64,000 bases of DNA from Heliomarina sp018223035 (GCA_018223035.1 JAAEZD010000018.1:1-64000); one strand, 5' to 3'. Shown: positions 24,535 to 35,043, counted from the stretch's first letter. Translations and numbers: made by a program. The notes: generated from the letters alone by a model not told the origin.

Positions 24535-25967
24535 GCGTCTTTGGCAAATTAGTGCTTATCGGCGTGGTTGGCGGCGCGGCTGGATGGGCGGGCCTCGCGG
24601 CAGGCGTCAAGGGTTGGACGCCTGCTATGCTGGCAAATGTGGCGCAGACGAAATTCACCGCGCTGATGGGACGGCAAGCTGAAGCAATGCCAGCCGCAAC
24701 CCGAACGCCGACAGGCCCGGTCATCTACTACCGACACCCTGACGGTCTCGCCGAATGGTCCGCTACGCCGACCGAGACTGCCGATGGAAAGTCCTTTTTA
24801 CCGGTCCTGGCGAGCGAAGACGTATCGTTTGATCCAGAGGCGATCACGCCCCTAGAGGCAGAGAGTGTCGAACGAACCCTACTCTACTACCGCCACCCGA
24901 TGGGCCTGCCTGATACGTCGCCGGTGCCAAAGCTGGATTCCATGGGGATGGACTACCTGCCCGTCTATGCCGACGAGGCAAGCGATGCCGGATCAGTGAC
25001 CGTATCTCCCGGCAAGCTGCAACGCACGGGCGTGCGTACGTCAATTGCGGTGTTTGATCCCATGGCAACAACGGTGCGTGCGCCGGGGATCGTCGCGCTG
25101 GACGACCGTCGAGTCAGCGTCATTTCATTGCGTGCGGATGCGTTCATCGAAGAAGTTGAGGATGTAACGACCGGATCAATCGTTGAAGCAGGCGAACCGC
25201 TGGCGATGCTCTATTCTCCGGATATCGTCTCGGCGGCCGCACAGTATGTTTCGGACCTGCGAAGTGGTGAAGGGCGCGTGGAAGGCAGCCGTCAAAGGCT
25301 GGCAAACCTGGGTGTTCCCGTGTCAGTGATCGACAAGATCGCGGCGGAAAGGCGTACGCCGGTGCAAATCAGCCTGATGGCACCGCGGTCGGGCGTGGTT
25401 CTGGAACGAATGGCCGTCGAAGGCATGATGTCCGAGGCTGGAGAAACGCTGTTTCGTATTGCCGATACATCGGTTGTCTGGGTCATCGCGGACGTGCCGG
25501 AATCTGCGCTCGCGGGTCTTTCGGATGGAAACGCTGCGACGATCACCTTTCCAGGCCTGCCGGGCGAGACCTTCAGCGGCGTTATCGACAAGATCTACCC
25601 TGAGGTCGATATGCAGACCCGGACGGCACGCGTCCGCGTCGACCTGTCCAACCCTGAGGGTCGCTTGCTTGTCAACATGTTCGCTGATGTGGCTTTGGCG
25701 ACGGGCGACGGTGCGCCCGTGGTGCAGGTGCCGGAAACGGCGGTGATCGACACCGGCGACCGTCAGGTGGTGATCAGAGATCTGGGGGAGGGGAAATTCG
25801 CTCCGCAGGATGTGGTGCTGGGGCGGCAGGCAGCTGGGATGGTGGAAATCCTTGAAGGCATTGTGGAGGGCGACCGCATTGTCACCACCTCTACCTTTTT
25901 GATCGACGCGGAAAGCAACCTGAACGCAGCCCTGGCTGCGCTGACTGCCCCGGAGGCAGGCGAATGA
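24531..25967 (+). CDS. cusB: CusB-like RND periplasmic adaptor
   Basis: The 478-aa protein has an N-terminal membrane anchor and two heavy-metal binding repeats: VIYYRHPDG (degenerate) and LLYYRHPMGLPD with MGMDYLPVY. Then come the membrane-fusion domains with MYSPDIVSAA-like hairpin and lipoyl segments (APRSGVVLERMAVEGM). It links the CusA pump to an outer membrane channel for Cu/Ag efflux. Stop overlaps the cusA start. Confidence 0.85.
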   Translation: MSVFGKLVLIGVVGGAAGWAGLAAGVKGWTPAMLANVAQTKFTALMGRQAEAMPAATRTPTGPVIYYRHPDGLAEWSATPTETADGKSFLPVLASEDVSFDPEAITPLEAESVERTLLYYRHPMGLPDTSPVPKLDSMGMDYLPVYADEASDAGSVTVSPGKLQRTGVRTSIAVFDPMATTVRAPGIVALDDRRVSVISLRADAFIEEVEDVTTGSIVEAGEPLAMLYSPDIVSAAAQYVSDLRSGEGRVEGSRQRLANLGVPVSVIDKIAAERRTPVQISLMAPRSGVVLERMAVEGMMSEAGETLFRIADTSVVWVIADVPESALAGLSDGNAATITFPGLPGETFSGVIDKIYPEVDMQTRTARVRVDLSNPEGRLLVNMFADVALATGDGAPVVQVPETAVIDTGDRQVVIRDLGEGKFAPQDVVLGRQAAGMVEILEGIVEGDRIVTTSTFLIDAESNLNAALAALTAPEAGE

Positions 25968-28900
25968 TCTCGCGTGTCATTGAATGGTCCGCCCGCAACC
26001 TTGTTCTCGTGTTCTTCGCCACGGCCCTGATCATCGCCGCAGGGGTCTGGTCACTGCGCAACTTGCCGATCGACGCTATTCCCGATTTGTCAGACGTGCA
26101 GGTGATCGTGCTGACCGATTATCCGGGCCAGGCTCCGCAGGTCGTCGAGGATCAGGTCACCTATCCGCTGACTTCGGCGATGCTTACGGTGCCGCGATCC
26201 CGCGTCGTGCGCGGGTTTTCGTTCTTCGGCATTTCCTTTGTCTACATTATCTTCGAGGACGGTGTGGACCCCTATTGGGCACGGTCCCGCGTTCTGGAAT
26301 ACCTCAACGCCGCCGCCGCTCGGCTGCCCGACGGCGTGACGCCCACGCTTGGGCCTGATGCGACCGGGGTTGGCTGGGTTTACCAATACGCGATCACCGG
26401 GGAAAATCTGTCGCTGGCGGAATTGCGGTCGTTGCAGGATTGGGTCGTCCGATATGGTGCAAGCCGCGCCGAGGGCGTGTCCGAAGTGGCCAGCGTCGGC
26501 GGCTTCGTCAAGCAATACTCGGTCACTCTGGATCCGGTGCGGATGCGGGCGCAGGGGATCACTCTGTCCGATATCGGCAAGGCGATCTCTGAAAGCAACA
26601 TGGACACCGGCGGGCGCACGGTCGAACTGTCCGAGTTTGAATTCATGGTGCGCGGGCGGGGCTATCTGGCGGGAACCGAGGATATCGGCAACATCACCCT
26701 GCGCAGTATCGGCGGGGTGCCGATCAACCTGAAAGATGTCGCGCGGGTCGAAATCGTCCCCAATGAACGCCGCGGCATCGCCGAGTTGAACGGTGAGGGC
26801 GAGGTCGCCAGTGGCATCGTGCTGCAACGGGTGGGTGCCAATGCACTGGATGTGATCGAAAACGCCAAATCAGAACTGGGCGTGGTGGCTCAAAGCCTGC
26901 CTGACGGGGTCGACATCGTACCGGTCTATGACAGGTCCAACCTGATCCTGTCGGCGATCAAGACGCTGAAAACCACGCTTCTCGAAGAAAGTCTCGTCGT
27001 GGCCGGAGTCACGATCATTTTTCTGCTGCACGTCCGCTCTGCCCTTGTGGCTATTATCATGCTGCCGGTGGGTCTGCTGATGGCGTTCACCGCAATGAAA
27101 TTTCTCGGGATCGGTGCCAACATCATGAGCCTTGGCGGCATTGCGATTGCCATCGGCGCGATGATCGACGCCGCCATCGTGATGATCGAGAACGCGCACA
27201 AGCATCTGGAACGTGCCGCCCCCGACAAGCCCCGCATCGAGGTGCTGATCGAAGCCGCAAGCGAGGTCGGCCCGGCGCTGTTCTTTAGTCTGCTGATCAT
27301 TACCGTGTCTTTCCTGCCGATCTTTGCATTGGAAGGACAGGAGGGACGCATGTTCGGCCCCCTGGCCTATACCAAGACATTTTCGATGACGGCGGCTGCT
27401 TTCCTGTCGGTGACGCTGGTGCCTGCGCTGATGGTGGTCTTCGTGCGCGGCCGGATCATCCCTGAACACAGGAATCCGGTGAATCGCGCGCTGATCGCCG
27501 TCTACCGCCCGATCATCCGCGCGGTGCTGAAGGCCAAAAGCCTCACCATCATCGTGGCGCTGTTCGCCTTGATCGTTACGATCTGGCCCGCGCGGCAGCT
27601 GGGGTCGGAGTTCATGCCTGTCCTGAACGAGGGCACCTTGATGTATATGCCGACGACTTTGCCCGGCTTGTCTGTGACGAAGGCGGCAGAGTTGATGCAA
27701 ACACAGGACCGCATCATCAAGACCTTCCCCGAGGTGCTGTCGGTGTTCGGCAAGGCGGGACGTGCATTGACTGCCACAGACCCGCGCCAACTGAAATGTT
27801 CGAAACCATCATCCAGCTACGACCCGAGGCAGAGTGGCGCCCCGGTGTCACCACCGAAAGCCTGCGGCAGGAAATGGACGCCGCGCTGCAATTTCCCGGC
27901 GTATCGAACGCCTGGACCATGCCGATCCGCGCCCGGATCGACATGCTATCCACCGGTATCCGCACGCCGGTGGGCATCAAGGTTTATGGCACGAGTCTGA
28001 CCGAGATGGAAAAGGTCGCCCGCGAGGTCGAAGCCGTGGTACGCACGGTGCCCGGAACGACCAGCGCCTATGCCGAACGGGTGATCGGCGGCTATTACCT
28101 CGACATCACCCCGGACCGTACGGCGCTTGGCCGCTACGGCCTGTCGGTGCAGGATGTGCAAGAGGTGATCGGCATGGCCCTGGGAGCCAAGGCGATCACG
28201 CAGACCGTCGAGGGCCGCGAGCGCTACGACGTCGCTGTGCGTTATCCGGCGACCCTGAGGTCAGATCCGGAGGCCATCGGGCGTGAGGTTCAGGTTGCAC
28301 TGCCGGACGGAGGCACCATTCCGCTGGGAGATGTGGCCACCATCGAACGCACCCGTGGCGCCACTTCGATCCGGACCGAAAACGGACAGCTTGCCGTCTA
28401 TATCTTCGTCGATATCATCGGACGCGATCTAGGCGGCTACGTGGCGGAAGCTCAAGCGGCAGTCGCGACCTCCGTCACCCTGCCACCTGGCTATTCCCTG
28501 GGCTGGAGCGGCCAGTTCGAATATCTTGAACGTGCGAAACAGCGGCTGGCCACCGTTGTGCCGCTGACACTGGCGCTGATCTTCCTGCTGCTTTACCTAA
28601 ACTTCCGCCGCCTGACGGAAACCTTGATCGTGATGCTGTCGCTGCCCTTCGCTTTGGTAGGTGGCATCTGGCTCATGTGGTTCATGGGCTTCAATATGTC
28701 AGTTGCGGTGGCCGTCGGGTTTATCGCGCTGGCCGGGGTGGCGGCTGAAACCGGGGTGATCATGTTGATCTATCTCGATCAGGCGTTGAATGAAGCGCGT
28801 GACCGCGCGGACGGTCGGGACCTGACCCGCGACGAACTTTACGCCGCGATCATGGTGGGTGCAGTAGATCGAGTGCGCCCCAAGATGATGACGGTTGTAG

Positions 28901-29118
28901 CGATCATGGCGGGCCTGATGCCGATCCTTTGGGCGCACGGCACAGGCTCTGAAATCATGCAGCGCATCGCCGTCCCGATGATCGGCGGGATGGTGTCGTC
29001 CACCTTACTGACCCTGATCGTGATTCCGGCGGTCTACGGTATCATCAAGGGCTGGAGCCTGAAGAAAACTGTCGCCGCGGATCATTGGCCTCTCGACCGG
29101 GCCGCAGAGCAGGTGTAG
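25964..29118 (+). pseudogene. cusA: CusA-like RND heavy-metal pump, frameshifted
   Basis: Two overlapping frames together encode a complete HME-RND pump of about 1051 aa. The first carries residues 1 to about 610 (DAIPDLSDVQVIV, AIGAMIDAAIVMIENAHKHLE), the second the rest (MFETIIQLRPEAEW to the C-terminus). Alignment with the family needs one base more near 27780-27800, so a single-base loss has occurred. There are no other defects, and total length (3155 nt) is one short of a multiple of three. This is either a recent mutation or a sequence error. The partner outer membrane gene may be the one at 35044. Confidence 0.85.
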
Positions 29119-29161
29119 CGGAATTAAGGAAGAACGGGCACATTCAAATGGTCGCTGCAAT

Positions 29162-30403
29162 TCATGGCGCCAGCGCAACTTCGACCACGCGGACTGTGGT
29201 GCTTCTGTCTGAAGCTCCTGTCGGTTGGGTCCAGGCCACAAATGCACCGGCTTCTCCGCGTGTCATTCGCGGAAAGCCGACCGATCCAGCACCCCGATTG
29301 ACGTAGAGAGCCTGGGGCGCGGCGCATCCGGTACCACGGGATACATGGCACAGAACGATCGCCTCACCGCCACTCACATATTCCATCCAGAGTGCCAAAA
29401 CGCTTCCATCCAGCATTTGCAGAACATCGACCCGACCCGAGGCCGCGCCGAGGTCGAGGCGGAGCGGTTCGTCGAACTGCATTCCTCCATCGTCCGAAAA
29501 GGCAATACGAACCCTCGGTTCGTCTGATGCTGCAGTAAACCAGATGACGGTTGCCTTGTCGCCGATCGCATCAATGGCTGGGCCATTTACGGGGCAGCCG
29601 GCAATTTCCCATCCGTCGTTGTGAACAGTGAGGGGTTGCGTCCATTCCCCTCCGATAGATCGGACAATCGAAATATCGCGGATTTCCTCGGCGGTTCGAT
29701 CACGATAGACCGCCACGAAATCGCCCGAGGCGGTCCGCGCTGCGGACGTCTGACAACAAGTACAAGCGCGCGCGTCCAACAGGCTTTCTGGCTTCATCGC
29801 TCCGTCAGAGTCGACCTGTCGCGCGCGCAGCTGCATCGCATTCTCGAAGCTTTCGCCTTCTGTCTGATTGTCATACTCCCGGCCATCCAGCCACAGCGCC
29901 GTCAACCCGCCAAACTGATCGGGAATTAACGAAACAAAACCGTGCTCGCGTTGAGATCTGTCATCGTGCGGAATAAGCGGTTCCGTCCAGCTTCTGCCCT
30001 CATCCATGGAAAAAGCGATATTGACGTCATACTGGTAGTCACCTTCCCCATTCAGTTTCAGCCATTGTGCCGCCAGTCCACCATCGGCCAGTACCGCTAC
30101 CGATGGGAAATCGGCCCAGTTGATGTAAATCTTTGACGATTTATGAATTGTGCGAGCGTCCGACCACTCACTGCCATCGAGTATGGCCATGCGAACTTCC
30201 GCTTCGGCTCCGTTTTCTTCTGTCCAGCTCAATATGATCCGGCCATCCGGCAAGGTTGCAAGTGATGGTTCACGGGCACTGATGCCGACCGGTGCTGCAC
30301 GGTCGGTCAATCTGAAGAGGGCGGTTTCCTCGGCATGAGTTGCAGGGAAAGAACTGAAAAATGCAGCAAGGATCAGGATCGATGCAGCGAGACACTTACT
30401 CAT
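29162..30403 (-). CDS. Exported sialidase-fold (beta-propeller) protein
   Basis: The 413-aa protein has a signal peptide ending ATHA and repeated Asp-box-like segments (FSMDEGRSWTEPL, FSDDGGMQFDEPL) of the sialidase superfamily propeller. It also carries a Cys cluster (DARACTCCQTS). Catalytic sialidase residues cannot be assigned, so it may be a binding protein. It is the last gene of the copper operon that begins at 36725. I chose the ATG at 30403 as the start of the signal peptide. Confidence 0.65.
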   Translation of the reverse strand: MSKCLAASILILAAFFSSFPATHAEETALFRLTDRAAPVGISAREPSLATLPDGRIILSWTEENGAEAEVRMAILDGSEWSDARTIHKSSKIYINWADFPSVAVLADGGLAAQWLKLNGEGDYQYDVNIAFSMDEGRSWTEPLIPHDDRSQREHGFVSLIPDQFGGLTALWLDGREYDNQTEGESFENAMQLRARQVDSDGAMKPESLLDARACTCCQTSAARTASGDFVAVYRDRTAEEIRDISIVRSIGGEWTQPLTVHNDGWEIAGCPVNGPAIDAIGDKATVIWFTAASDEPRVRIAFSDDGGMQFDEPLRLDLGAASGRVDVLQMLDGSVLALWMEYVSGGEAIVLCHVSRGTGCAAPQALYVNRGAGSVGFPRMTRGEAGAFVAWTQPTGASDRSTTVRVVEVALAP

Positions 30404-30499
30404 ACAGAGAATTATCCCCACTAGTCGTGGCCATGTTGCGGCGAACCCATTGGTAGTTGATCGGGAACCAAATCCCACCCTTTTGTCCGTCGAAACGGC

Positions 30500-30940
30500 T
30501 CAGTTTATCCCGTTGGCACGCTGCAATACACGAATGTAAGCCACGATATCGAGAATATCTGATCGCGTCACGCCTTCAACCGCTGGCATGTTACCAAACT
30601 TCCAATGGTGCGCCCGAACACCATTCTGTGCTGCGAGGACAAACGCCATGTCACCGTGGTGGCCCGGCTCATAAATCTTGTGCACCAGCGGTGGAGCAAC
30701 GCCGTCCTGACCCTGCCCATTGACGCCGTGGCAGGTCGCGCAGGCCGCACCATAGGCACGCTTGCCGATTTGCTCTTGCTCGGTGAAACTTGGGGGCAGC
30801 CTGACAGTTGCAAGCGCACCTGCGGGAAGTGCCATTCTTTCGTCCGTCTGAGTACTCGTCTGGGAGTGGGTCGGCTGCAGGATGTACCATCCTGCCGCAG
30901 CAACGGCGATCAGAGCAAAAAATATTGCTGCCCATTTCAT
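30500..30940 (-). CDS. Membrane-anchored c-type cytochrome
   Basis: The 146-aa protein has an N-terminal membrane anchor and one haem site, CATCHG, with a distal Met in FGNMPAVEG. It is a class I cytochrome c for periplasmic electron transfer. AAGGAG precedes the ATG at 30940; an ATG at 30958 overlaps the upstream stop. Its place beside a multicopper oxidase and cupredoxins suggests it accepts or gives electrons in that system (inference). Confidence 0.82.
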   Translation of the reverse strand: MKWAAIFFALIAVAAAGWYILQPTHSQTSTQTDERMALPAGALATVRLPPSFTEQEQIGKRAYGAACATCHGVNGQGQDGVAPPLVHKIYEPGHHGDMAFVLAAQNGVRAHHWKFGNMPAVEGVTRSDILDIVAYIRVLQRANGIN

Positions 30941-30954
30941 GCTATCAAACTCCT

Positions 30955-32259
30955 TCATTGTGAAGCGAGGTCTCCATGCCCCTCGAAAGGCAAAGTCGTT
31001 TTTCTGAGCGGCGATTGCTCGAATTGGCTGACCTTTTCCAGCGTACTGTCATCTGCCTGGGCCACTTCGGACGAGTGGCCTGACCCGGCAAAAAAAGCCG
31101 TGATTTCGTGATACCGGATTCGGGTGTCTTCCAAGGTCTGATAGTAGCGGAAAAGTTCCTTCAGCGGTGCCGAGAAGTCCTTGTGCGCTGCCAGGACGGC
31201 CACCAGCGCGCCGAGTGTGATCCGCCCTTCGATGACGAAATATCCACCCAGAGAGTAGAACAGGAATGGCGTCAGCGCGGTCAGAAAATTGTTGAGGGCC
31301 TTGATGAAGAACTTCAGACGGAAAATCTTCCTGCGCACGTGCTCAAGCTCTCTAAAACTTGCGCTTACTGGCAGCAGCCCGGCCGGATTGACCTGCCGTT
31401 CGCGCAATTGATCGCTGAGCTGCCTGCCAAGCTGTCGGACCTCCTTGATCCTGGTGCGTGAAAGCGCGTTGACCCGCCGTTGCAGCTTGGGCAGCAGCAC
31501 GAGCTGAATTGGCAGTACCGTCAGTGCGGCGGCACCCAAGACAGGGTCCTGAACGAACATGAAAAACAGGATCGTCAGAAGCGTACCGCCTTGCAGGATT
31601 GGCAGCGTAAGGACATCTGCCGCGAAGCCACCGATGGGCTCGACTTCCTGTGCGAGAATAGGGACGATCTCGCTTTGGTTTCCGGAGTCTGGATCGCTGC
31701 GCCATTGCCGATAGACCAGCAGGCGGAAGCGCCGCAGAAAACGCTCCGCGACATACCCTTTGAAGACGTTTAGGCCATATTTGTTTAACCCATTCAGGAT
31801 GATCGCCAGAAGATAGAGACCGCAAAGAAGTATGAGGAAAACGACCTGATCGAGGTCTCGTCCCAGAACGACGATCGGGAAACGGTCGGAATCCAGAGCG
31901 TTGTTCACGATCTGTTTTGGCAGTTCCAGGGTCAGATAGAGAATAGGCATCGCGATGAGGCTAACCACGATCATCAACGCCTGCTGCCTTCTTGAATAGC
32001 GCAAGACGGTGCTGAAAAGACTTCCTTCGAGCCCTCGTATGGGCTCTGGGTGGATCGCAGGCGTGCTGCGGTACTTCCAAAGCTTCAGAATGCCGCGAAT
32101 AGCAAGATATGAGCCAACGGTGATCAGCAGCGCAGGCGCCAAGACCAGTATGAGATGAATGAACGGGTGCACCCAGTCTGGCGTGACATCGTTGTAGTCG
32201 TACCCAAAGGCGGCAGCTACGTCGTGTACAAGCAGGTGATACCTGTCCAAGAGTGACAT
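30955..32259 (-). CDS. ABC exporter membrane domain lacking its ATPase
   Basis: The 434-aa protein has a six-helix ABC-exporter membrane domain, with coupling-helix features (RVNALSRTRIKEVRQL) and long cytoplasmic helices. It stops at GHGDLASQ, where a nucleotide-binding domain would normally begin. No Walker A or signature motif is found here or in the next gene. It is either truncated or works with an ATPase from elsewhere. The ATG at 32259 overlaps no stop but lacks a good ribosome site. Confidence 0.6.
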   Translation of the reverse strand: MSLLDRYHLLVHDVAAAFGYDYNDVTPDWVHPFIHLILVLAPALLITVGSYLAIRGILKLWKYRSTPAIHPEPIRGLEGSLFSTVLRYSRRQQALMIVVSLIAMPILYLTLELPKQIVNNALDSDRFPIVVLGRDLDQVVFLILLCGLYLLAIILNGLNKYGLNVFKGYVAERFLRRFRLLVYRQWRSDPDSGNQSEIVPILAQEVEPIGGFAADVLTLPILQGGTLLTILFFMFVQDPVLGAAALTVLPIQLVLLPKLQRRVNALSRTRIKEVRQLGRQLSDQLRERQVNPAGLLPVSASFRELEHVRRKIFRLKFFIKALNNFLTALTPFLFYSLGGYFVIEGRITLGALVAVLAAHKDFSAPLKELFRYYQTLEDTRIRYHEITAFFAGSGHSSEVAQADDSTLEKVSQFEQSPLRKTTLPFEGHGDLASQ

Positions 32260-32267
32260 GGAAAAGT

Positions 32268-32801
32268 CTAACCCTTGGATTTCGGCGCGAGGTGATCGTG
32301 GACGATGATGACGCCCCACATGCCCGCCTCCCGGTGGCCGGGTATCAAGCATGCAAACTCCAGGCTGGTCACATCGGAGAACTCCCAGATCAAATCGGCA
32401 TTTTGTCCACTTGGGATCGAAACCGAGTTGGCGCTGTCATGCTGCATATCGGGATGTTCGCGCATCCATTGCTGATGTTTTGCGACCTCGTCAAAGGAAC
32501 CGAGAAAGAACTCGTGATCCAATGCGCCGGTATTTCTGATTGAAAACTGGACAACCGAGCCGCTTTCAATCTGGATCGCGTCCGGCTCGAAAAGCATGTA
32601 GCCGCTTTCCGTCTCCCGTATGGATATTTCAATCGTCCTGTCGATCGAGGAGCCATCACCGGGTTTCCCGATCGGATCATGGCCAGGCACTTCGAAGGCT
32701 CGCGCGTGAGGCTGCTGGCCCTTGCCACTGGAAGCGCCCACTGAAAAAGCCGGAAGGACAAGCGCAAGGGCGATGGTGCAGGTTCTCAGGAAATTCTTCA
32801 T
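32268..32801 (-). CDS. Exported cupredoxin (plastocyanin-like)
   Basis: The 177-aa protein has a signal peptide ending VGA and a C-terminal cupredoxin domain with type 1 copper ligands: His in ALDHEFFLG, then Cys, His and Met in FACLIPGHREAGMWG. It would bind copper and carry electrons or store copper in the periplasm. It resembles the N-terminal domain of the neighbouring fusion protein, so the two may be a duplication. Confidence 0.83.
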   Translation of the reverse strand: MKNFLRTCTIALALVLPAFSVGASSGKGQQPHARAFEVPGHDPIGKPGDGSSIDRTIEISIRETESGYMLFEPDAIQIESGSVVQFSIRNTGALDHEFFLGSFDEVAKHQQWMREHPDMQHDSANSVSIPSGQNADLIWEFSDVTSLEFACLIPGHREAGMWGVIIVHDHLAPKSKG

Positions 32802-32872
32802 GCTCGGCTACCTCCGTAGCGCTTGATTTTATGGGATCTTCTTGCTTGCTTGGGCTAAGCGATCAAGGCGAT

Positions 32873-32899
32873 GGGGCCGGAGTGTTTACCCCCGGCCCC
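32873..32899 (-). terminator. Hairpin after cupredoxin-CusF gene
   Basis: GGGGCCGG (32873-32880) and CCGGCCCC (32892-32899) form a perfect 8-bp stem with an 11-base loop, just after the stop of the fusion gene on the minus strand. No T-run follows, so it may attenuate or process the operon transcript instead of ending it fully. Confidence 0.4.
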
Positions 32900-32910
32900 A
32901 TTGTTAGTAG

Positions 32911-33627
32911 TTACTTCATCTGCGTGACGGTCAGTTTACCCTTGACCCGGTCGGCAACGAACTCGATGTCCTGACCTTCCGCCATCTTGGCCACCATCGC
33001 CTCGTCGGCGCGGAACACCATGGTCATTGCCGGCATATCCAGGTTGACGAGAGGGCCGTGGATAATTGTGACCTTGCCGGCCTTTGCGTCGATTTTCTTG
33101 ATGGTGCCGCTTGTGTATTCCACGTCAGCCTGAGCCATCTGGTCACCGACTGCGACCTCACGGTGCATTCCCGATTCGTAGTGGCCCGGGATCAGGCACG
33201 CTGCTTCGAATGTGCCAGAATTTGCGAAAGTCCAGACAACCTCGCCCGAGGCGCCCGCATCGAGACGGATACGGTTCGGATCGTCATGTTCCATGTCCAT
33301 CTTGGCCATTTCGATCTTGTGCTCGGCATTACGCTCTACCGTGTCGAGGACGAATTCATGCTCCAGCTCACCCTTGTTGGTGATGTTGAAGCGGATGGTT
33401 TCGCCCTCCTTGATATCCATCGGCTCACTCTCGATCAGCATCTGGCCCTCATCGTTTTCAAGCAAAGTGACGTCGATTGTACGATCCACCTTGGCGGCGT
33501 CACCCGGCATGCCGACCATCATTGCGGCCGGCTTGTTCTCCCCATGCCCACCGTCGTGTGTACCTGCAGCAAAGGCCGGTGCTGATAACGCGATCGCAAA
33601 GCTTGTCGTCAAAAGAAGATTTCTCAT
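32911..33627 (-). CDS. Cupredoxin-CusF fusion protein
   Basis: The 238-aa exported protein has a signal peptide ending AFA, a cupredoxin domain (residues 45-155; ligands in LEHEFVLD and AACLIPGHYESGM) and a C-terminal CusF domain (residues 165-238; DMPAMTMVFRAD with the Met pair that binds Cu(I)). It joins a blue-copper site to a Cu(I) metallochaperone. AGGAC precedes the ATG at 33627. It lies between the cupredoxin and multicopper oxidase genes. Confidence 0.85.
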   Translation of the reverse strand: MRNLLLTTSFAIALSAPAFAAGTHDGGHGENKPAAMMVGMPGDAAKVDRTIDVTLLENDEGQMLIESEPMDIKEGETIRFNITNKGELEHEFVLDTVERNAEHKIEMAKMDMEHDDPNRIRLDAGASGEVVWTFANSGTFEAACLIPGHYESGMHREVAVGDQMAQADVEYTSGTIKKIDAKAGKVTIIHGPLVNLDMPAMTMVFRADEAMVAKMAEGQDIEFVADRVKGKLTVTQMK

Positions 33628-33673
33628 TTTATTGTCCTGTAGGTTGGTTTGGTTGGAGATGACGAAGGGCCGC

Positions 33674-35032
33674 TCAGCCCTTCGAGGTTGGTTTCGGTGT
33701 GAGAATGGTCTTGGGGCTGTTGTTGGAGGCAAATTCGGGTAATTCGCCGGTCCATTCGTAGGCCATCTCGCCCGGAGGATTTTCGTACCAGCCGGGATCG
33801 GAGTAATCGTCCGCGTCGATGCCGTCTCGCACCTTCACGACCGAAAACATGCCGCCCATCTCGATGGGTCCGTACGGGCCCCAACCCGTCATCATCGGGA
33901 TGGTATTGTCGGGTAGCGGCATTTCCATTTTTGCCATGTCCCCCATGCCGGACATGCCCATCGGCATGTATTCCGGCTGGAATTGACGGATCTTCTGGGT
34001 CAGCGGCTTCTTGTTCACCCCGATGAACGTCGGCACGTCATGGCCCATGGCGTTCATCGTATGGTGCGATTTGTGGCAATGGATCGCCCAATCTCCCAGA
34101 TGATCAGCTGTGAATTCGTAGGCCCGCATCGCACCTACGGGAATGTCGATGCTGACCTCCGGCCACTGTGCTTCAGGCGGCACCCAGCCGCCATCCGTGC
34201 AGGTGACCTTGAAGTCATAGCCGTGCATATGGATCGGGTGGTTCGTCATCGTAAGATTCCCAACCCGCACTCGCACCCGGTCGCCCTTGTTCACGACCAG
34301 CGGATCGATGTCGGGGAAGATCCGGCTGTTCCAGGTCCAAAGGTTGAAATCCGTCATCGTCATGATGCGGGGTACATAGGTCCCCGGATCGATGTCGAAA
34401 GCGTTCAGCATGATCAGGAAATCACGATCTACCGGCATGAATGTGGGATCCTTGGGGTGGACCACGAACATGCCCATCATCCCCATCGCCATCTGGGTCA
34501 TTTCATCGCCGTGGGGGTGGTACATGAACGTTCCGGACTTCACCAAGTCGAATTCATAGACGAAGGTTTTGCCTGGTGGGATGCTGGGATGGCTCAACCC
34601 GGAGACCCCATCCATGCCCGACGGAAGAATCAGCCCGTGCCAGTGTACCGTTGTGCCTTCCGGCAGCTTATTGGTGACGTAGATGCGCACCCGGTCGCCT
34701 TCGACAGCTTCAATTGTCGGGCCGGTGGATTGGCCGTTGTAGCCCCACAAATGCGCGATCATGCCGTCGGCAAGCTCGCGTTCTACCGGTTCGGCCACGA
34801 GGTGAAATTCCTTCACGCCGTTGTTCATCCGGTGTGGCAGGGTCCACCCGTTCAATGTGACCACAGGTGTGTAGTCCGGCCCGGAATTGGGACGCGCCGT
34901 GATCGCCGTTGCCGCACTGTCCATTTGCGCGGCTTCGGGCAATCCCATGTTCAAGGTTTGACCCCAGGCTTTCGAAGAGACCAGCGTTGCACCTGCCGCA
35001 CCGGCTCCGAGTAATTGACGTCTGTTCAACAT
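33674..35032 (-). CDS. Multicopper oxidase, TAT-exported
   Basis: The 452-aa protein begins MLNRRQLLGAGAAGAT, a twin-arginine signal. All four copper motifs are visible: HWHGLILP, YHPHGDE, HPIHMHGYD and HCHKSHHTMNAMGH. A Met-rich tail (MPMGMSGMGDMAKMEMP) follows, as in copper-resistance oxidases. It probably oxidises Cu(I) in the periplasm. It is shorter than typical CopA oxidases (about 600 aa). Confidence 0.87.
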   Translation of the reverse strand: MLNRRQLLGAGAAGATLVSSKAWGQTLNMGLPEAAQMDSAATAITARPNSGPDYTPVVTLNGWTLPHRMNNGVKEFHLVAEPVERELADGMIAHLWGYNGQSTGPTIEAVEGDRVRIYVTNKLPEGTTVHWHGLILPSGMDGVSGLSHPSIPPGKTFVYEFDLVKSGTFMYHPHGDEMTQMAMGMMGMFVVHPKDPTFMPVDRDFLIMLNAFDIDPGTYVPRIMTMTDFNLWTWNSRIFPDIDPLVVNKGDRVRVRVGNLTMTNHPIHMHGYDFKVTCTDGGWVPPEAQWPEVSIDIPVGAMRAYEFTADHLGDWAIHCHKSHHTMNAMGHDVPTFIGVNKKPLTQKIRQFQPEYMPMGMSGMGDMAKMEMPLPDNTIPMMTGWGPYGPIEMGGMFSVVKVRDGIDADDYSDPGWYENPPGEMAYEWTGELPEFASNNSPKTILTPKPTSKG

Positions 35033-35043
35033 GTCAGTTCCTT

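Noticed and set aside
29119..29161. Terminator between convergent cusA and propeller genes
   Set aside because: No stem with T-run could be drawn in this short gap.
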